A DNA stretch of 64,000 nt from Planctomycetota bacterium (GTDB taxonomy: Bacteria; Planctomycetota; Planctomycetia; Pirellulales; Pirellulaceae): the NCBI GenBank assembly GCA_026692865.1, contig JAPLNI010000056.1, forward strand, positions 1 to 64,000, written 5' to 3'. The notes beneath the pieces are model-generated. The model searched no databases and was not told the DNA's origin. It saw only the letters and a program-made list of their open reading frames with translations. The position numbers and the translations under genes were made by a program. Shown here piece after piece: positions 55,174 to 63,954 of this stretch; positions within the stretch are counted from its first letter, which is position 1; the number at the start of each line of letters is the position of its first letter.

Positions 55174-55253
55174 CGAGCCGATGGCGTTAGCCACGATTTT
55201 CGATTTCGCCACAATTTTGCCGATAGCACCCGAGGCTAGCACCAACGGCTCAG
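55174..55253. repeat. Palindromic repeat family, intergenic copy D4
   Basis: Arms CGAGCCGATGGCGTTAGCCA (from 55174) and CACCCGAGGCTAGCACCAAC plus GGCTCAG (to 55253) resemble D1 and D3. It lies between the CpsD-like gene and the epimerase gene and is 80 bp long, so unlike the intragenic copies it is not a multiple of three. Confidence 0.78.
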
Positions 55254-55344
55254 TGCCCCCCCCTTTTTTTCATCACCCCACACTCGTACTCTGTTACATC
55301 TAAGTCGCTGACAGCAGAGATTAATTACAACAAAGATTAATTTT

Positions 55345-56286
55345 ATGGCAAAATGTTTGGTTACTGGCGGTGCGGGCTTTATTGGATCGCACATTGTTCG
55401 CGGGCTACTGAATGCGGGGCATTCGGTTCGAGTCTTAGACAACTTGTGTACCGGCAACAAGGCGAATCTCGATGAAGTCGCATCGGATGTTGAATTTGTT
55501 AACGGAGATATCTGCGATGATTCGGCAGTGACAAAGGCTCTTCAAGGGGTCGAGAGAGTTTTTCACCAAGCCGCATTAGCGTCAGTACCGCTTAGTCTTG
55601 AGAAGCCGATGGATACGCATCGCAACTGTGTCACGGGAACGCTTAACATGCTCAGGCACAGCGTGGCGGCTAAAGTACAACGCTTTGTTTACGCAGCAAG
55701 CAGCAGTGCTTACGGAGATCAACCGACCTCCTCAAAACGTGAAACCGATCTGCCAATGCCATTGTCCCCTTACGCAGCCGCAAAGCTTGCAGGCGAGCTG
55801 TACTGCCAGTCCTACTGGCACAGCTTTGGACTTGAAACAGTTGGCATACGCTACTTCAATGTCTTTGGACCGAGGCAAGATCCCAACAGCCCCTACTCGG
55901 CGGTGATCCCATTGTTTGTTACCAAGATACTCTCGCAATCCCGACCGGTTATTTATGGCGATGGTGGCCAGTCGCGTGACTTTACGTATATTGCCAACAT
56001 AGTGCACGGGAACTTGCTCGCTTCGGAAGCTAAAGATGTTGGTGGAAAAACCTTCAATGTCGCAGACGGTCGCCAGACTTCACTGCTTCGGTTGCTAGAG
56101 TTGCTTTCGCAGATGCTCGGTAAAACCATCGAGCCGATCTTCGAGAAGGCCCGCGTGGGAGATGTTCGTGAAAGTCTTGCCGACATTTCGCAAGCTCGAA
56201 AGCATCTCGGCTTTGAACCGCAAGTCTCCTTTGACGACGGACTCAAGGCAACGATCGAATACTACAAGTCGATCGCTGCGGCATAA
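55345..56286 (+). CDS. UDP-sugar 4-epimerase-type NAD-dependent epimerase
   Basis: 313 residues. CLVTGGAGFIGSHIVRGLLN (NAD site), VLDNLCTGNKANLDEV, HQAALASVPLSLEKPMDTHR, catalytic YAASSSAYGD and YAAAK, VGIRYFNVFGPRQDPNSPYS, and IYGDGGQSRDFTYIANIVHG all match WbpP/Gne-type UDP-GlcNAc or UDP-glucose 4-epimerases. It supplies activated sugars for surface polysaccharide, fitting the ExeA-like gene upstream. Flanked on both sides by D-family repeats. Confidence 0.93.
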   Translation: MAKCLVTGGAGFIGSHIVRGLLNAGHSVRVLDNLCTGNKANLDEVASDVEFVNGDICDDSAVTKALQGVERVFHQAALASVPLSLEKPMDTHRNCVTGTLNMLRHSVAAKVQRFVYAASSSAYGDQPTSSKRETDLPMPLSPYAAAKLAGELYCQSYWHSFGLETVGIRYFNVFGPRQDPNSPYSAVIPLFVTKILSQSRPVIYGDGGQSRDFTYIANIVHGNLLASEAKDVGGKTFNVADGRQTSLLRLLELLSQMLGKTIEPIFEKARVGDVRESLADISQARKHLGFEPQVSFDDGLKATIEYYKSIAAA

Positions 56287-56310
56287 GTGATTAGACCGGA
56301 TTATTCATAC

Positions 56311-56409
56311 CGAGCCGTGAACGCTAAACCCGGATTCCCCGAGTTAAACTTTCCAGCAATTCCAATATTAATCACAGTGCGTCACCCGTGGCTAGCGCCA
56401 TCGGCTCAG
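56311..56409. repeat. Palindromic repeat family, intergenic copy D5
   Basis: Left arm CGAGCCGTGAACGCTAAACC plus CGG (56311-56333) is diverged; right arm CACCCGTGGCTAGCGCCATC plus GGCTCAG (56383-56409) is nearly identical to that of D1 and D3. Located between convergent genes for the epimerase and RimO, where a hairpin could end both transcripts. Confidence 0.75.
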
Positions 56410-56413
56410 AACT

Positions 56414-57856
56414 TTAGGAGACAGCTGCTCCAACTAGGTCATAGTCTTTAAAGGCGACGATTTCGACCGGGATGATATCTCCCTCGTTGATCACCGCGCC
56501 CGCTTGGCCAGTGACGAACACCGACGAGTCGACGTCAGGTGCATCAGCATACGATCGTCCGATCCAAACGTTCTTGTCTACATCGAACGGCTTATCAATC
56601 AAGATGTCCATCGTCGTGCCGACTTGCGAGCTACACCACTCGAAAGCGTTTTGCTGCTGTATCGCCATGAGCCGTTTCCTGCGTTCGTTTTTCACACGTT
56701 CAGGCAAATGGTCGGGAAGCTTAGCTGCCGGTGTATCGTGCTCGAGGGAGTAAGTGAAAACTCCCAATCGCTCAAACTTCATCTGCGAGACAAAATCTTC
56801 AAGCTCTTCAAACTGCTCGTCGGTTTCGCCAGGGAAGCCTGTGATCATCGTGGTTCGCATCGCGAGATTCGGGATGCCAACACGAAGCTTGTGAACGAAG
56901 TCTTCGATTTGAGCTCGGTTCACACGTCGCGACATACGTTTGAGCATCGTATCGTTCGCATGCTGCAAAGGCATATCAATGTAAGGAATGATCCGCTTGG
57001 CACCGCCGATCGTTTCAATGAGATGATCATCGATATACATCGGATAGAAATACATCAGCCGAATCCAATCAAAGCCTTCGATCTTGTCGAGCTCGGTAAG
57101 CAGTTCAGCAAGTCTTGGCTTTCCGTCGATATCAATCCCGTAGTAAGTCGTATCTTGAGCAACAATAATCAGCTCGCGAACACCGTTGTCTGCGAGTCGA
57201 TTTGCTTCGCGGAGAACCGAATCCATGGGCTTGCTTGCGTGCTTGCCTCGCATTTTCGGAATCGCACAAAACGTACAAAGCCGATCGCAGCCTTCCGAAA
57301 TTTTCAGATAAGCAAAGTGCTTCGGAGTAACTTGCAAACGATTCTCGTCGGCGAGAGCTCGAATGGGAGCTGGCCGAAAAACCGTGCGTTGCTCATCGAG
57401 TGTGCTGGTCAGGCTTCCCGTAAGCCGGTTGGCCATCGCCGTAATATCATCTCTACCAAAGACACCTACCAAGCCATCGATTTCGGGGCGTGCTTCGAGA
57501 AGCTGCTCGCGTTGACGTTCGGCTAAGCAACCTGAAACAATGACACCGCGAATCTTCCCTTGACGCTTCAGCTCGAGCATCTGGTCAATCGCACCAAACG
57601 ACTCTTTTCGAGCACTATCGATGAATCCGCAAGTGTTGATGACGACAAAATCGCTATGCTCAGGATTGCTCACCAGTCGGTAGCCGTCGTCCTGAAGCAG
57701 TCCAAGCATCTGTTCGCTATCGACCAGATTCTTAGGACAACCCAAGCTGATGAAAGAATACTTCCCTTTCGCCCGACCATCGACGAAGCCCATCGTGAGT
57801 TCGCTGTCGGGAGCCGAAGTGTTGTTGTTAGTAAGCTCGACGATCGGAAGTTGCAT
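56414..57856 (-). CDS. rimO: Ribosomal protein S12 methylthiotransferase RimO
   Basis: 480 residues from ATG 57854-57856; TTG at 57865 adds three residues. N-terminal cluster cysteines in [34 protein letters not shown] and [11 protein letters not shown]; the radical-SAM cluster in [41 protein letters not shown]-terminal TRAM domain ([14 protein letters not shown] onward). It places a methylthio group on the conserved Asp of ribosomal protein S12 (Asp88 in E. coli). The [12 protein letters not shown] motif separates RimO from MiaB. Start region of ~35 residues is an extension over E. coli. Confidence 0.95.
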   Translation of the reverse strand: MQLPIVELTNNNTSAPDSELTMGFVDGRAKGKYSFISLGCPKNLVDSEQMLGLLQDDGYRLVSNPEHSDFVVINTCGFIDSARKESFGAIDQMLELKRQGKIRGVIVSGCLAERQREQLLEARPEIDGLVGVFGRDDITAMANRLTGSLTSTLDEQRTVFRPAPIRALADENRLQVTPKHFAYLKISEGCDRLCTFCAIPKMRGKHASKPMDSVLREANRLADNGVRELIIVAQDTTYYGIDIDGKPRLAELLTELDKIEGFDWIRLMYFYPMYIDDHLIETIGGAKRIIPYIDMPLQHANDTMLKRMSRRVNRAQIEDFVHKLRVGIPNLAMRTTMITGFPGETDEQFEELEDFVSQMKFERLGVFTYSLEHDTPAAKLPDHLPERVKNERRKRLMAIQQQNAFEWCSSQVGTTMDILIDKPFDVDKNVWIGRSYADAPDVDSSVFVTGQAGAVINEGDIIPVEIVAFKDYDLVGAAVS

Positions 57857-58012
57857 GGAAACCAATACTTAGAAAATGAAATCCGAGGCTCTTTACGTTC
57901 CCGAGGACCCCACTTGTCCACTCGGAACTGAACCAATTCAAACGCCACCCGACAAAAAATGCCTAATCCCCTAGAATAGCCCTTTTGAGGAAAAACGGAA
58001 GGAACAAAATCG

Positions 58013-58624
58013 ATGTCCAGCGTCATAAATCGTTTCCCAGCAACGATTGTCGTAGCGGTTGCCCGAAACGGGGTGATTGGTCGCGATAATTCTCTCCCTT
58101 GGAAACTTTCCAGCGATCTACAACGCTTTAAACGGCTAACAATGGGCCATGCGTTGATTATGGGGCGGAAAACTTACGAATCGATTGGCAGGCCGCTTCC
58201 CGGTCGAACCACGATTGTCTTGTCGCGATCCGCGAAATCGCTTCAGTCCGCCCAGGATCAAAAGGAGCTCGAAGCACCAACCAAAGCCGCTTCACAGGGC
58301 CCAGCAACTCCGAAACTCCTCTACTGCGAGCACTTTGAAGAGGCGATTGATAAGCTTCCCCAAGGCACTCATCCCTTCGTCGTCGGCGGGAGCGAAATCT
58401 ACAAGCTGACTTTACCGCTGGTGAACCGAATTTGGATCACACGAATCCTCGCCGACGTTGCCGGTGACGCCTACATGCCCGAGTGGCCGAAAACGCCCAA
58501 CGCTGCGACCGAGTCGTCAATCAACTGGCCGCCCGGTGATTGGAAGCTCACTTTTCAAGAATCCGTTCCCGCCGGCCCCAAGGACGAATGGCCGACTTGT
58601 TTCGAGGAATGGGTGGCAATATGA
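58013..58624 (+). CDS. folA: Dihydrofolate reductase
   Basis: 203 residues; AAGGA 8 nt upstream. Motifs: IVVAVARNGVIGRDNSLPWK, the acidic SSDLQRFKRLTMG, ALIMGRKTYESIGRPLPGRT, FVVGGSEIYKLTLPLVNRIW and ADVAGDAYMPEWP. Reduces dihydrofolate with NADPH. A ~30-residue insertion after VLSRSAKS (LQSAQDQKELEAPTKAASQG) lengthens it compared with the 160-residue standard. thyA is not adjacent. Divergent from rimO. Confidence 0.94.
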   Translation: MSSVINRFPATIVVAVARNGVIGRDNSLPWKLSSDLQRFKRLTMGHALIMGRKTYESIGRPLPGRTTIVLSRSAKSLQSAQDQKELEAPTKAASQGPATPKLLYCEHFEEAIDKLPQGTHPFVVGGSEIYKLTLPLVNRIWITRILADVAGDAYMPEWPKTPNAATESSINWPPGDWKLTFQESVPAGPKDEWPTCFEEWVAI

Positions 58625-58761
58625 GGTATTCGACGAATTGAGCATTCGCATCCGCTGGTCTGCATTGCGTAAAGCATTTGTGTCGTCGATAGTCCAAAGG
58701 TACCTAGTCCAACGGACGTTACTCATACTCGAAACATACAATTTCGCTCAGTTTCAGTTAA

Positions 58762-58804
58762 TCGAGCACGAGTACGAGCACCGCTTCGCTGAGTACGAGT
58801 ACGA
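58762..58804. repeat. GAGTAC-rich dispersed repeat, copy A4
   Basis: TCGAGCACGAGTACGAGCAC then CGCTTCGCTGAGTACGAGTA plus CGA. Closest to A1 and A3. It lies in the gap between the convergent folA and Uma2 genes; the preceding 50 bp repeats ACTCATACTCG and TTTCGCTCAGTTTC, perhaps an older copy. Confidence 0.78.
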
Positions 58805-58881
58805 AAATGAGATTCGTTCGAATCAAGGAAACCGCACATGGTGAATCCGCGGCGGTATTGATAGGCAGCGACTAAGCGAAT

Positions 58882-59499
58882 TCAATCCCCTAAATCTGCC
58901 CAAATCGACGACAAATCCAAAACAAAGCCAGGTAAAACGTCTTCGCCACTCAATGGACAGTTCTCAGGCAACGCTTCCATCGCACGACCTTGTAGATACA
59001 CATAGACTTGTCGCTTATAGGGATCGATAAGCCAACCCAGCCGAACACCATTGGCAACATAATCGACCATTTTCTGCTGAAGGTCCACCAACCTGTCGGT
59101 TCTCGAACGCAGTTCAATAACAAAGTCCGGACAAATCGGAGCAAACCCCTCGCGATCTTCTTTGGATAACGCCTGCCATCGCTCCATTGAAATCCAAGAA
59201 GCATCCGGCCCTCGTTTCGAACCATCAGGAAGCTTAAAAAGTCCAGATGAGTCGAACGCTTTACCGCCATAATGCTTACACCAGCCATGCAACTGAAAGC
59301 AAATCTCAGAATTGCGACCCGCACTTTCGCTCCCTGCTGGTGACAAAATGACAATCTCCCCATTTGAATTTTGCTCAACAACCAGTTCCGGATTCAATGC
59401 GATAAAGTCCTCAAAGGACTCGGCAACCCGAATAACCGGAGGAGAGATTTGGTAGCGTTCTTGCTCCTCTCGGACTAATTGGTTCAAGTCGTTTCTCAT
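58882..59499 (-). CDS. Uma2-family nuclease-like protein
   Basis: 205 residues; AGGTGA 5 nt before the ATG. The DUF820 restriction-endonuclease-like fold is readable: LVVEQNSNGEIVILSPAGSE, RNSEICFQLHGWCKHYGG, FKLPDGSKRGPDASWISMER (catalytic Asp) and CPDFVIELRSRTDRLVDLQQ (Glu-x-Arg; normally ExK/ExR-S), MVDYVANGVRLGWLIDPYK. Family members are numerous in cyanobacteria and planctomycetes, often mobile; substrate unknown. Stand-alone gene beside repeat A4. Confidence 0.9.
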   Translation of the reverse strand: MRNDLNQLVREEQERYQISPPVIRVAESFEDFIALNPELVVEQNSNGEIVILSPAGSESAGRNSEICFQLHGWCKHYGGKAFDSSGLFKLPDGSKRGPDASWISMERWQALSKEDREGFAPICPDFVIELRSRTDRLVDLQQKMVDYVANGVRLGWLIDPYKRQVYVYLQGRAMEALPENCPLSGEDVLPGFVLDLSSIWADLGD

Positions 59500-59743
59500 A
59501 AGTCACCTGCAATCGAGACACAAACTTAGGCTTCAAGCATTCGTCTAAGCTATCAACTTACTCGTTTCCAATTCGAAATACAAACCAAGCAAGACAAATC
59601 ATCTTGCCTGTCTTCACTCCACCTCTCGACAGCTTCTATCCCCATCACAATCCCCAAACCGTCCCCCCTGCCCACAGCCAACTCCCAACTGCCAACTTCT
59701 CTCTCTTCCCCCCACCTTCCCGCGAATCTAAGATATACGCATC

Positions 59744-61132
59744 ATGGAAGGTCCAATCATCGAAAAAACAAACGAGCCAACGCCCGAGTATCTGCTATCG
59801 GAGATCCGACGGATCGCCGATGGCAATCTTGGCTTTCGACGAGCAGCAGAAAAAGTAAAAACCTTCCCGCAGACGCCTGGCATCTATCTCATGAAGGATG
59901 CAGCTGGAGTTGTGATCTACATTGGCAAGGCAAAGAATCTCCGCAATCGAGCTTCCAGCTATTTCCTCCAAGCGGCAGCGGTCGAAGCCCGTACTGCGGA
60001 TTGGATCGGAGATATCGCCGACATCGATTTCATGGAGTGCGAATCCGAAGTCGACGCGTTGCTGACCGAGAACCGTCTGATTAAAGATATTCAGCCGCGT
60101 CACAATAAAGATTTGAAGGACGACAAGTCATTCCCTTACCTGATGATTACCACTCACGAGGATTTCCCACGAGTCGAGATCACTCGCACCCCCAAAGATC
60201 GCGGGGCAAAACTCTACGGGCCATTCACCAGCGCTGGACAATTGCGAGGCGCTATTCAAGTCATGCAACGCGTCTTTAAATTCCGAACGTGCTCGCTCGA
60301 TATTGAAGAGAGTGATTCGCGTTGGAATTGGTTTCGACCTTGCTTGCTTGCGTCGATCAACCAATGCACGGCGCCGTGCAATCTTCGGATTAGCAAGGAA
60401 GACTACAAACGTGACATTCGGCGCTTGCAAACTTTTTTAGAAGGGGGCTCCAAGAAACTTCTTGCACAAATGCGGGACGAAATGTCCGAAGCAAGCAAGT
60501 CGATGGAGTTCGAGAAAGCAGCGCGACTACGAGACGAAATCAAGCTTCTAGAGAACCTTGACAAACGCGGCGAGATCGACACGCATGCTCAGCCCGAAGT
60601 ATTCTACATCGATCCTAAAAAAGGCGTTCGAGGGCTTCGCAAGGTGCTTGGCATGGATCGCGAGCCACGCGTCATTGAAGGCGTGGACATTGCTCACCTA
60701 GGCGGCACCGATACGGTGGCATCGCTCGTCCAATTCATCGATGGCTTACCATTCAAGCCCGGTTATCGCCGTTACAAAATTCAAGGCGTTCAGGGGATCG
60801 ATGATTTTCGAAGCATCCACGAAGTCATCTCACGACGATTTCGCATGTTGGAAGATCAGCAAGAATCGTTTCCTGATCTACTGATGATCGACGGCGGTAA
60901 AGGACAACTCAACGCAGCCCTAGCAGCCTTCCGTGACCAAGGAATTACTCCACCAGTGATGGTCTCGCTTGCCAAACGCGAAGAAGAAATCTACCGCCCC
61001 GGCGACTCCGAGCCCATTGTTCTCAAACGAAACGCCTTCGCCCTTCGCCTACTCCAATACGTTCGCGACGAAGCCCACCGCTTCGCGCAGCACTACCACC
61101 ACATCCTACGCCGCAAATCAACACTTGACTAA
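59744..61132 (+). CDS. uvrC: UvrC-type excinuclease lacking the C-terminal HhH domain
   Basis: 462 residues, against about 610 for E. coli UvrC. GIY-YIG domain: TFPQTPGIYLMKDAAGVVIY with IGKAKNLRNRASSYF; Cys-rich CLLASINQCTAPCNLRISKE; UVR motif EMSEASKSMEFEKAARLRDE; RNase-H-like 5' nuclease with VDIAHLGGTDTVASLV (Asp), LLMIDGGKGQLNAALAA (Asp) and HRFAQHYHH (His). It stops shortly after, so the tandem helix-hairpin-helix is missing. Both nuclease centres look intact. A C/T-rich stretch precedes the start. Confidence 0.9.
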   Translation: MEGPIIEKTNEPTPEYLLSEIRRIADGNLGFRRAAEKVKTFPQTPGIYLMKDAAGVVIYIGKAKNLRNRASSYFLQAAAVEARTADWIGDIADIDFMECESEVDALLTENRLIKDIQPRHNKDLKDDKSFPYLMITTHEDFPRVEITRTPKDRGAKLYGPFTSAGQLRGAIQVMQRVFKFRTCSLDIEESDSRWNWFRPCLLASINQCTAPCNLRISKEDYKRDIRRLQTFLEGGSKKLLAQMRDEMSEASKSMEFEKAARLRDEIKLLENLDKRGEIDTHAQPEVFYIDPKKGVRGLRKVLGMDREPRVIEGVDIAHLGGTDTVASLVQFIDGLPFKPGYRRYKIQGVQGIDDFRSIHEVISRRFRMLEDQQESFPDLLMIDGGKGQLNAALAAFRDQGITPPVMVSLAKREEEIYRPGDSEPIVLKRNAFALRLLQYVRDEAHRFAQHYHHILRRKSTLD

Positions 61133-61182
61133 ACCTCTGGCGCTAACGCACACGTTTTTCAACTAGTACAGCAAAACTATTG

Positions 61183-61210
61183 CGACGATTGGGGACGCCC
61201 CCGATTGTCG
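61183..61210. terminator. Hairpin between convergent uvrC and DUF1571 genes
   Basis: A 12-bp stem (CGACGATTGGGG paired with CCCCGATTGTCG, two G-T wobbles) closes a four-base loop. Located midway between the two stop codons. No T-run, so it would be a non-canonical two-way terminator. Confidence 0.5.
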
Positions 61211-61247
61211 ATTGCGGAGCAAGGTTTATCGAGGCTGCGAGGCCTGG

Positions 61248-62204
61248 CTATGGAAACTGATATTCTTTGTTCTTGGGATCAAAGTTAATATCGCTTAGGC
61301 CTACATTTAATAGCAAATCGCTGTAGCCGTACTCTTCCAACAGTTCTGGTGATTCGCTAGGGTTTTTCGGCCAATCGTACGACGCGTAGTAAAGCGGAAT
61401 CTCGTTACGCGGATCAATCCATACTTCCGCAATGTGAAAATCAAGACCGTCTTGCTTTTTAGGATGCACAATTCGAATGCGATCACAAGGGAGATCATCG
61501 AACAGCGAACCGGGCGTCACGGTCACTTCGGAGTGTTCCGATCGCTTGTCCTTTGTGCCACGCTCTATCAATTTCTCAAGCAATTTCTCAATACCAATTT
61601 CGGTGATGGGATATTTACTACCAACCATCGCCAGCGTTCCGTTCGGATCGAGATTCATGCTCATGAGGTTTAGCATGCCTGCTTCGTGCACGGTTATTTG
61701 ATTATCGTTTTTACCTTCGATCCATAGGACTTCACGTCCTGCAACGCTCGATGGTTTCGTGAATCGCAAATAGGCATGAAGGCCTTCGACTACTTTTGGA
61801 GTCGCAGCTGAATGAGTACTTTCTTCTAATGACGGTTCGTACTTGCGCGACCGAATCTTTATCGACATCGACTGGGGATCACCAAGTGAATTGCTGATTC
61901 TTTCGCGTTTAGTAAGCGTACCTGTGTAATCACGGACCTCGGAACGAAAACGCTTGAGCGACGCTTCCGCTCTCGCGATTACTGATTCCAGGCTAGATGT
62001 CTGTGCGACTAGCTCCTGAGCAGTCGTGTTCGATTTGGTAGCTGTGCTTGGTTTGCTTGCAGCAGGCTGATTACATCCGGTAACGCATAACGTCATAACC
62101 GATATTTTTACTAACGCTGAAGTCAACTTTGCGGTCAACTTTACTGAGAAGACTTTAAATGTAGTTAGTCGTGTAAGCCGAACTCGCGGCCTTGATCGAG
62201 CCAT
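61248..62204 (-). CDS. DUF1571 lipoprotein
   Basis: 318 residues taken from ATG 62202-62204, overlapping the upstream gene by 40 nt; the frame extends to 62306 and the true start is uncertain. VKISVMTLCVTGC looks like a lipoprotein signal with lipobox VTGC. The DUF1571 core follows: VRDYTGTLTKRERISNSLGD, PQSMSIKIRSRKYEPSL, LHAYLRFTKPSSVAGREVLW, FHIAEVWIDPRNEIPLYYAS, SDLLLNVGLSDINFDPKNKE. A family found largely in planctomycetes; periplasmic, function unknown. Confidence 0.82.
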   Translation of the reverse strand: MARSRPRVRLTRLTTFKVFSVKLTAKLTSALVKISVMTLCVTGCNQPAASKPSTATKSNTTAQELVAQTSSLESVIARAEASLKRFRSEVRDYTGTLTKRERISNSLGDPQSMSIKIRSRKYEPSLEESTHSAATPKVVEGLHAYLRFTKPSSVAGREVLWIEGKNDNQITVHEAGMLNLMSMNLDPNGTLAMVGSKYPITEIGIEKLLEKLIERGTKDKRSEHSEVTVTPGSLFDDLPCDRIRIVHPKKQDGLDFHIAEVWIDPRNEIPLYYASYDWPKNPSESPELLEEYGYSDLLLNVGLSDINFDPKNKEYQFP

Positions 62205-62767
62205 GGCTTTGATTCTTTCGTAGAGAGGGATTTGGCGAGATCGAATCCCCGTTGGGTTAGCGAGAAGTCTCGGTGCGTGTGATGAATAACGAGACCGTAA
62301 GCGCACAGTTGACGAAAACCTTCCAAAAAGCGAACCGTCACTTCAGGTCTCTCCGGATCCCGAAACGCAATTGTACGCGTGTCGTCAACTTCGATATAAA
62401 CCGCTAGCATCCGCGAAGGAGCTTCAAACGCTGTATGCGAACCCTTGATTTCAATTACCCCTCGAGCTCGAGCTGCTATGAGGATCGCCTTTGCTTCTCC
62501 TGAAAGTTTCTCAGGATCGCAGTCGGGTTGATCGATGATCGCTTGGCTGGTCAGTTGAGCCAGCGCTACCAAAACTGGTGCACCAGCTCCAATCGCCTCC
62601 CAGCTCCCGTGCAGATAATGATCGACGGGCATGAGTTTGGTTACTTTGCGGATCGGCAAAGCGAAGTCAGCGATCTCTTCCGCTGCTGCCGACTTTGCGA
62701 TAGCACTCAGTATCGGTGGCAAAGTCGTCTCTCCAAGATCGTTCGCTCGAGAAGCTTTGGGTGTCAT
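62165..62767 (-). CDS. Conserved-looking cytosolic protein of unknown function
   Basis: 200 residues. No signal peptide or membrane segment. Recognisable bits: MPVDHYLHGSWEAIGAGAPV, ILIAARARGVIEIKGSHTAF, ILAVYIEVDD-like MLAVYIEVDDTRTIAF and a C-terminal winged-helix-like stretch (LRQLCAYGLVIHHTHRDFSL-like RQLCAYGLVIHHTHRDFSLT). Not assigned to a family. Its start overlaps the ExbB-like gene stop (ATGA) and its end overlaps the DUF1571 gene, so the three form one operon. Confidence 0.7.
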   Translation of the reverse strand: MTPKASRANDLGETTLPPILSAIAKSAAAEEIADFALPIRKVTKLMPVDHYLHGSWEAIGAGAPVLVALAQLTSQAIIDQPDCDPEKLSGEAKAILIAARARGVIEIKGSHTAFEAPSRMLAVYIEVDDTRTIAFRDPERPEVTVRFLEGFRQLCAYGLVIHHTHRDFSLTQRGFDLAKSLSTKESKPWLDQGREFGLHD

Positions 62768-63954
62768 GATTTCGATGAACCGCCCTCTTTTCGAGTGGCT
62801 TCTTTCCGAGCGGCTTCTTGACGATTAGCTTCTTTTAGAGCAAGAGGTTGCACCGAGGTGTTGGAGTGCGTTTTCGATGCGGTACTCGTTGGTGACTTTC
62901 GCTCGTCATACAAAATCTCTGCCACGATGCTTCCCGAGCCGGCGTTTCCCGACGCACTTTTGGGAGCGTTCATTAGTGGCGAAGCGGCCGAATTCGAGGG
63001 TTTACTTCGACCGTCGATTGAACGCGGGACAAGTTCACTACCGATCGCATCGAAACGGACGCGGCCTTCGTAGCGTTCAAACTTCGGAATCAGCGCAAAA
63101 AGAATTTCTTCGATCTCGCCAAAAATTTTTGTGATACGGCCTTCGAAGTAATGTGCGAACAAAGCAGCAGGGATCGCGACAATCAATCCTGCGAGCGTTG
63201 TAACTAACGCTTCGTAAATGCCGCGTCCTAGATACTCTGCGCGGTTCTGTGTAGGCGACAATTGCGTCATGTCATGGAACGCTTGGATCAGCCCCCAGAC
63301 AGTTCCTAGAAGTCCCAGTAGCGGCCCCACTGCCGCGGCAAAGTTCAGCCATCGAACGCTCGCGTGGGCTTTTTCCGCTTCTCGTTGCAAGACCTCAGTC
63401 GCTGACGCCTGCATTTCCGATGTGGGTCGGCCGACTTTTAAAAGCATCGATCGAATGACTTTCGACGCCGATGAAGGGTGCTCGAGACAAACCGTGTTCA
63501 TGGTGCGTGGGTCGACTGATTCAGAATCGCGTGCGAGGCGACCAAGGCTCTTGACCAAGCGACGAGGCAGCAACTGACCACGACGAAGTCCAAACGAACG
63601 TTCGATAATCAACGTGAACGCCATGACCGATACCATCGCAATTGGTACCATGAACCAACCGCCCTTGAAGAGCAGACTTAGAAAATCAAGTCCTGCGGCT
63701 GGAGCAAGTTCCATGGCGGCGGGCTTTTCCTTGGCTGCCTGCGCGAGTTCAGCGAGGACTTTTGGATCGACGGCTGATGCGCTCGCCTCTTGCCCCAGCC
63801 TGGGCTGGATGTCGCTTTGTGCGTAAGCCCGTGAGGCCAATACGACGATCAAAGTGGCAAGGAAAAAAAGAACAGGAACAACATGGGATAGCCGCCAAAG
63901 AAAGCTACTCGGCATGAGATAATTACTATTGGAATTGAATTGGATTTGAGACAT
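62764..63954 (-). CDS. MotA/TolQ/ExbB-type proton channel protein
   Basis: 396 residues from ATG 63952-63954 (an ATG at 63915 is possible). Signal-like segment VVPVLFFLATLIVVLASRAY, then a linker and the channel: FLSLLFKGGWFMVPIAMVSV with MAFTLIIERSFGLRRGQLLP, FAAAVGPLLGLLGTVWGLIQ, MTQLSPTQNRAEYLGRGIYE and ALVTTLAGLIVAIPAALFAH: three TM helices of the family. ExbB-like proteins harness the proton gradient for outer-membrane transport with ExbD/TonB, which are not seen downstream. The C-terminal ~80 residues are Ser/Arg-rich. Confidence 0.9.
   Translation of the reverse strand: MSQIQFNSNSNYLMPSSFLWRLSHVVPVLFFLATLIVVLASRAYAQSDIQPRLGQEASASAVDPKVLAELAQAAKEKPAAMELAPAAGLDFLSLLFKGGWFMVPIAMVSVMAFTLIIERSFGLRRGQLLPRRLVKSLGRLARDSESVDPRTMNTVCLEHPSSASKVIRSMLLKVGRPTSEMQASATEVLQREAEKAHASVRWLNFAAAVGPLLGLLGTVWGLIQAFHDMTQLSPTQNRAEYLGRGIYEALVTTLAGLIVAIPAALFAHYFEGRITKIFGEIEEILFALIPKFERYEGRVRFDAIGSELVPRSIDGRSKPSNSAASPLMNAPKSASGNAGSGSIVAEILYDERKSPTSTASKTHSNTSVQPLALKEANRQEAARKEATRKEGGSSKS

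Noticed and set aside
56504-57526. 340-codon plus-strand frame
   Set aside because: Antisense to rimO, whose Fe-S motifs fix the coding strand; no ribosome site or protein family character.
59580-59743. Pyrimidine-rich tract before uvrC as a regulatory element
   Set aside because: Simple C/T-rich composition without repeat, stem or motif that could be tied to a function.
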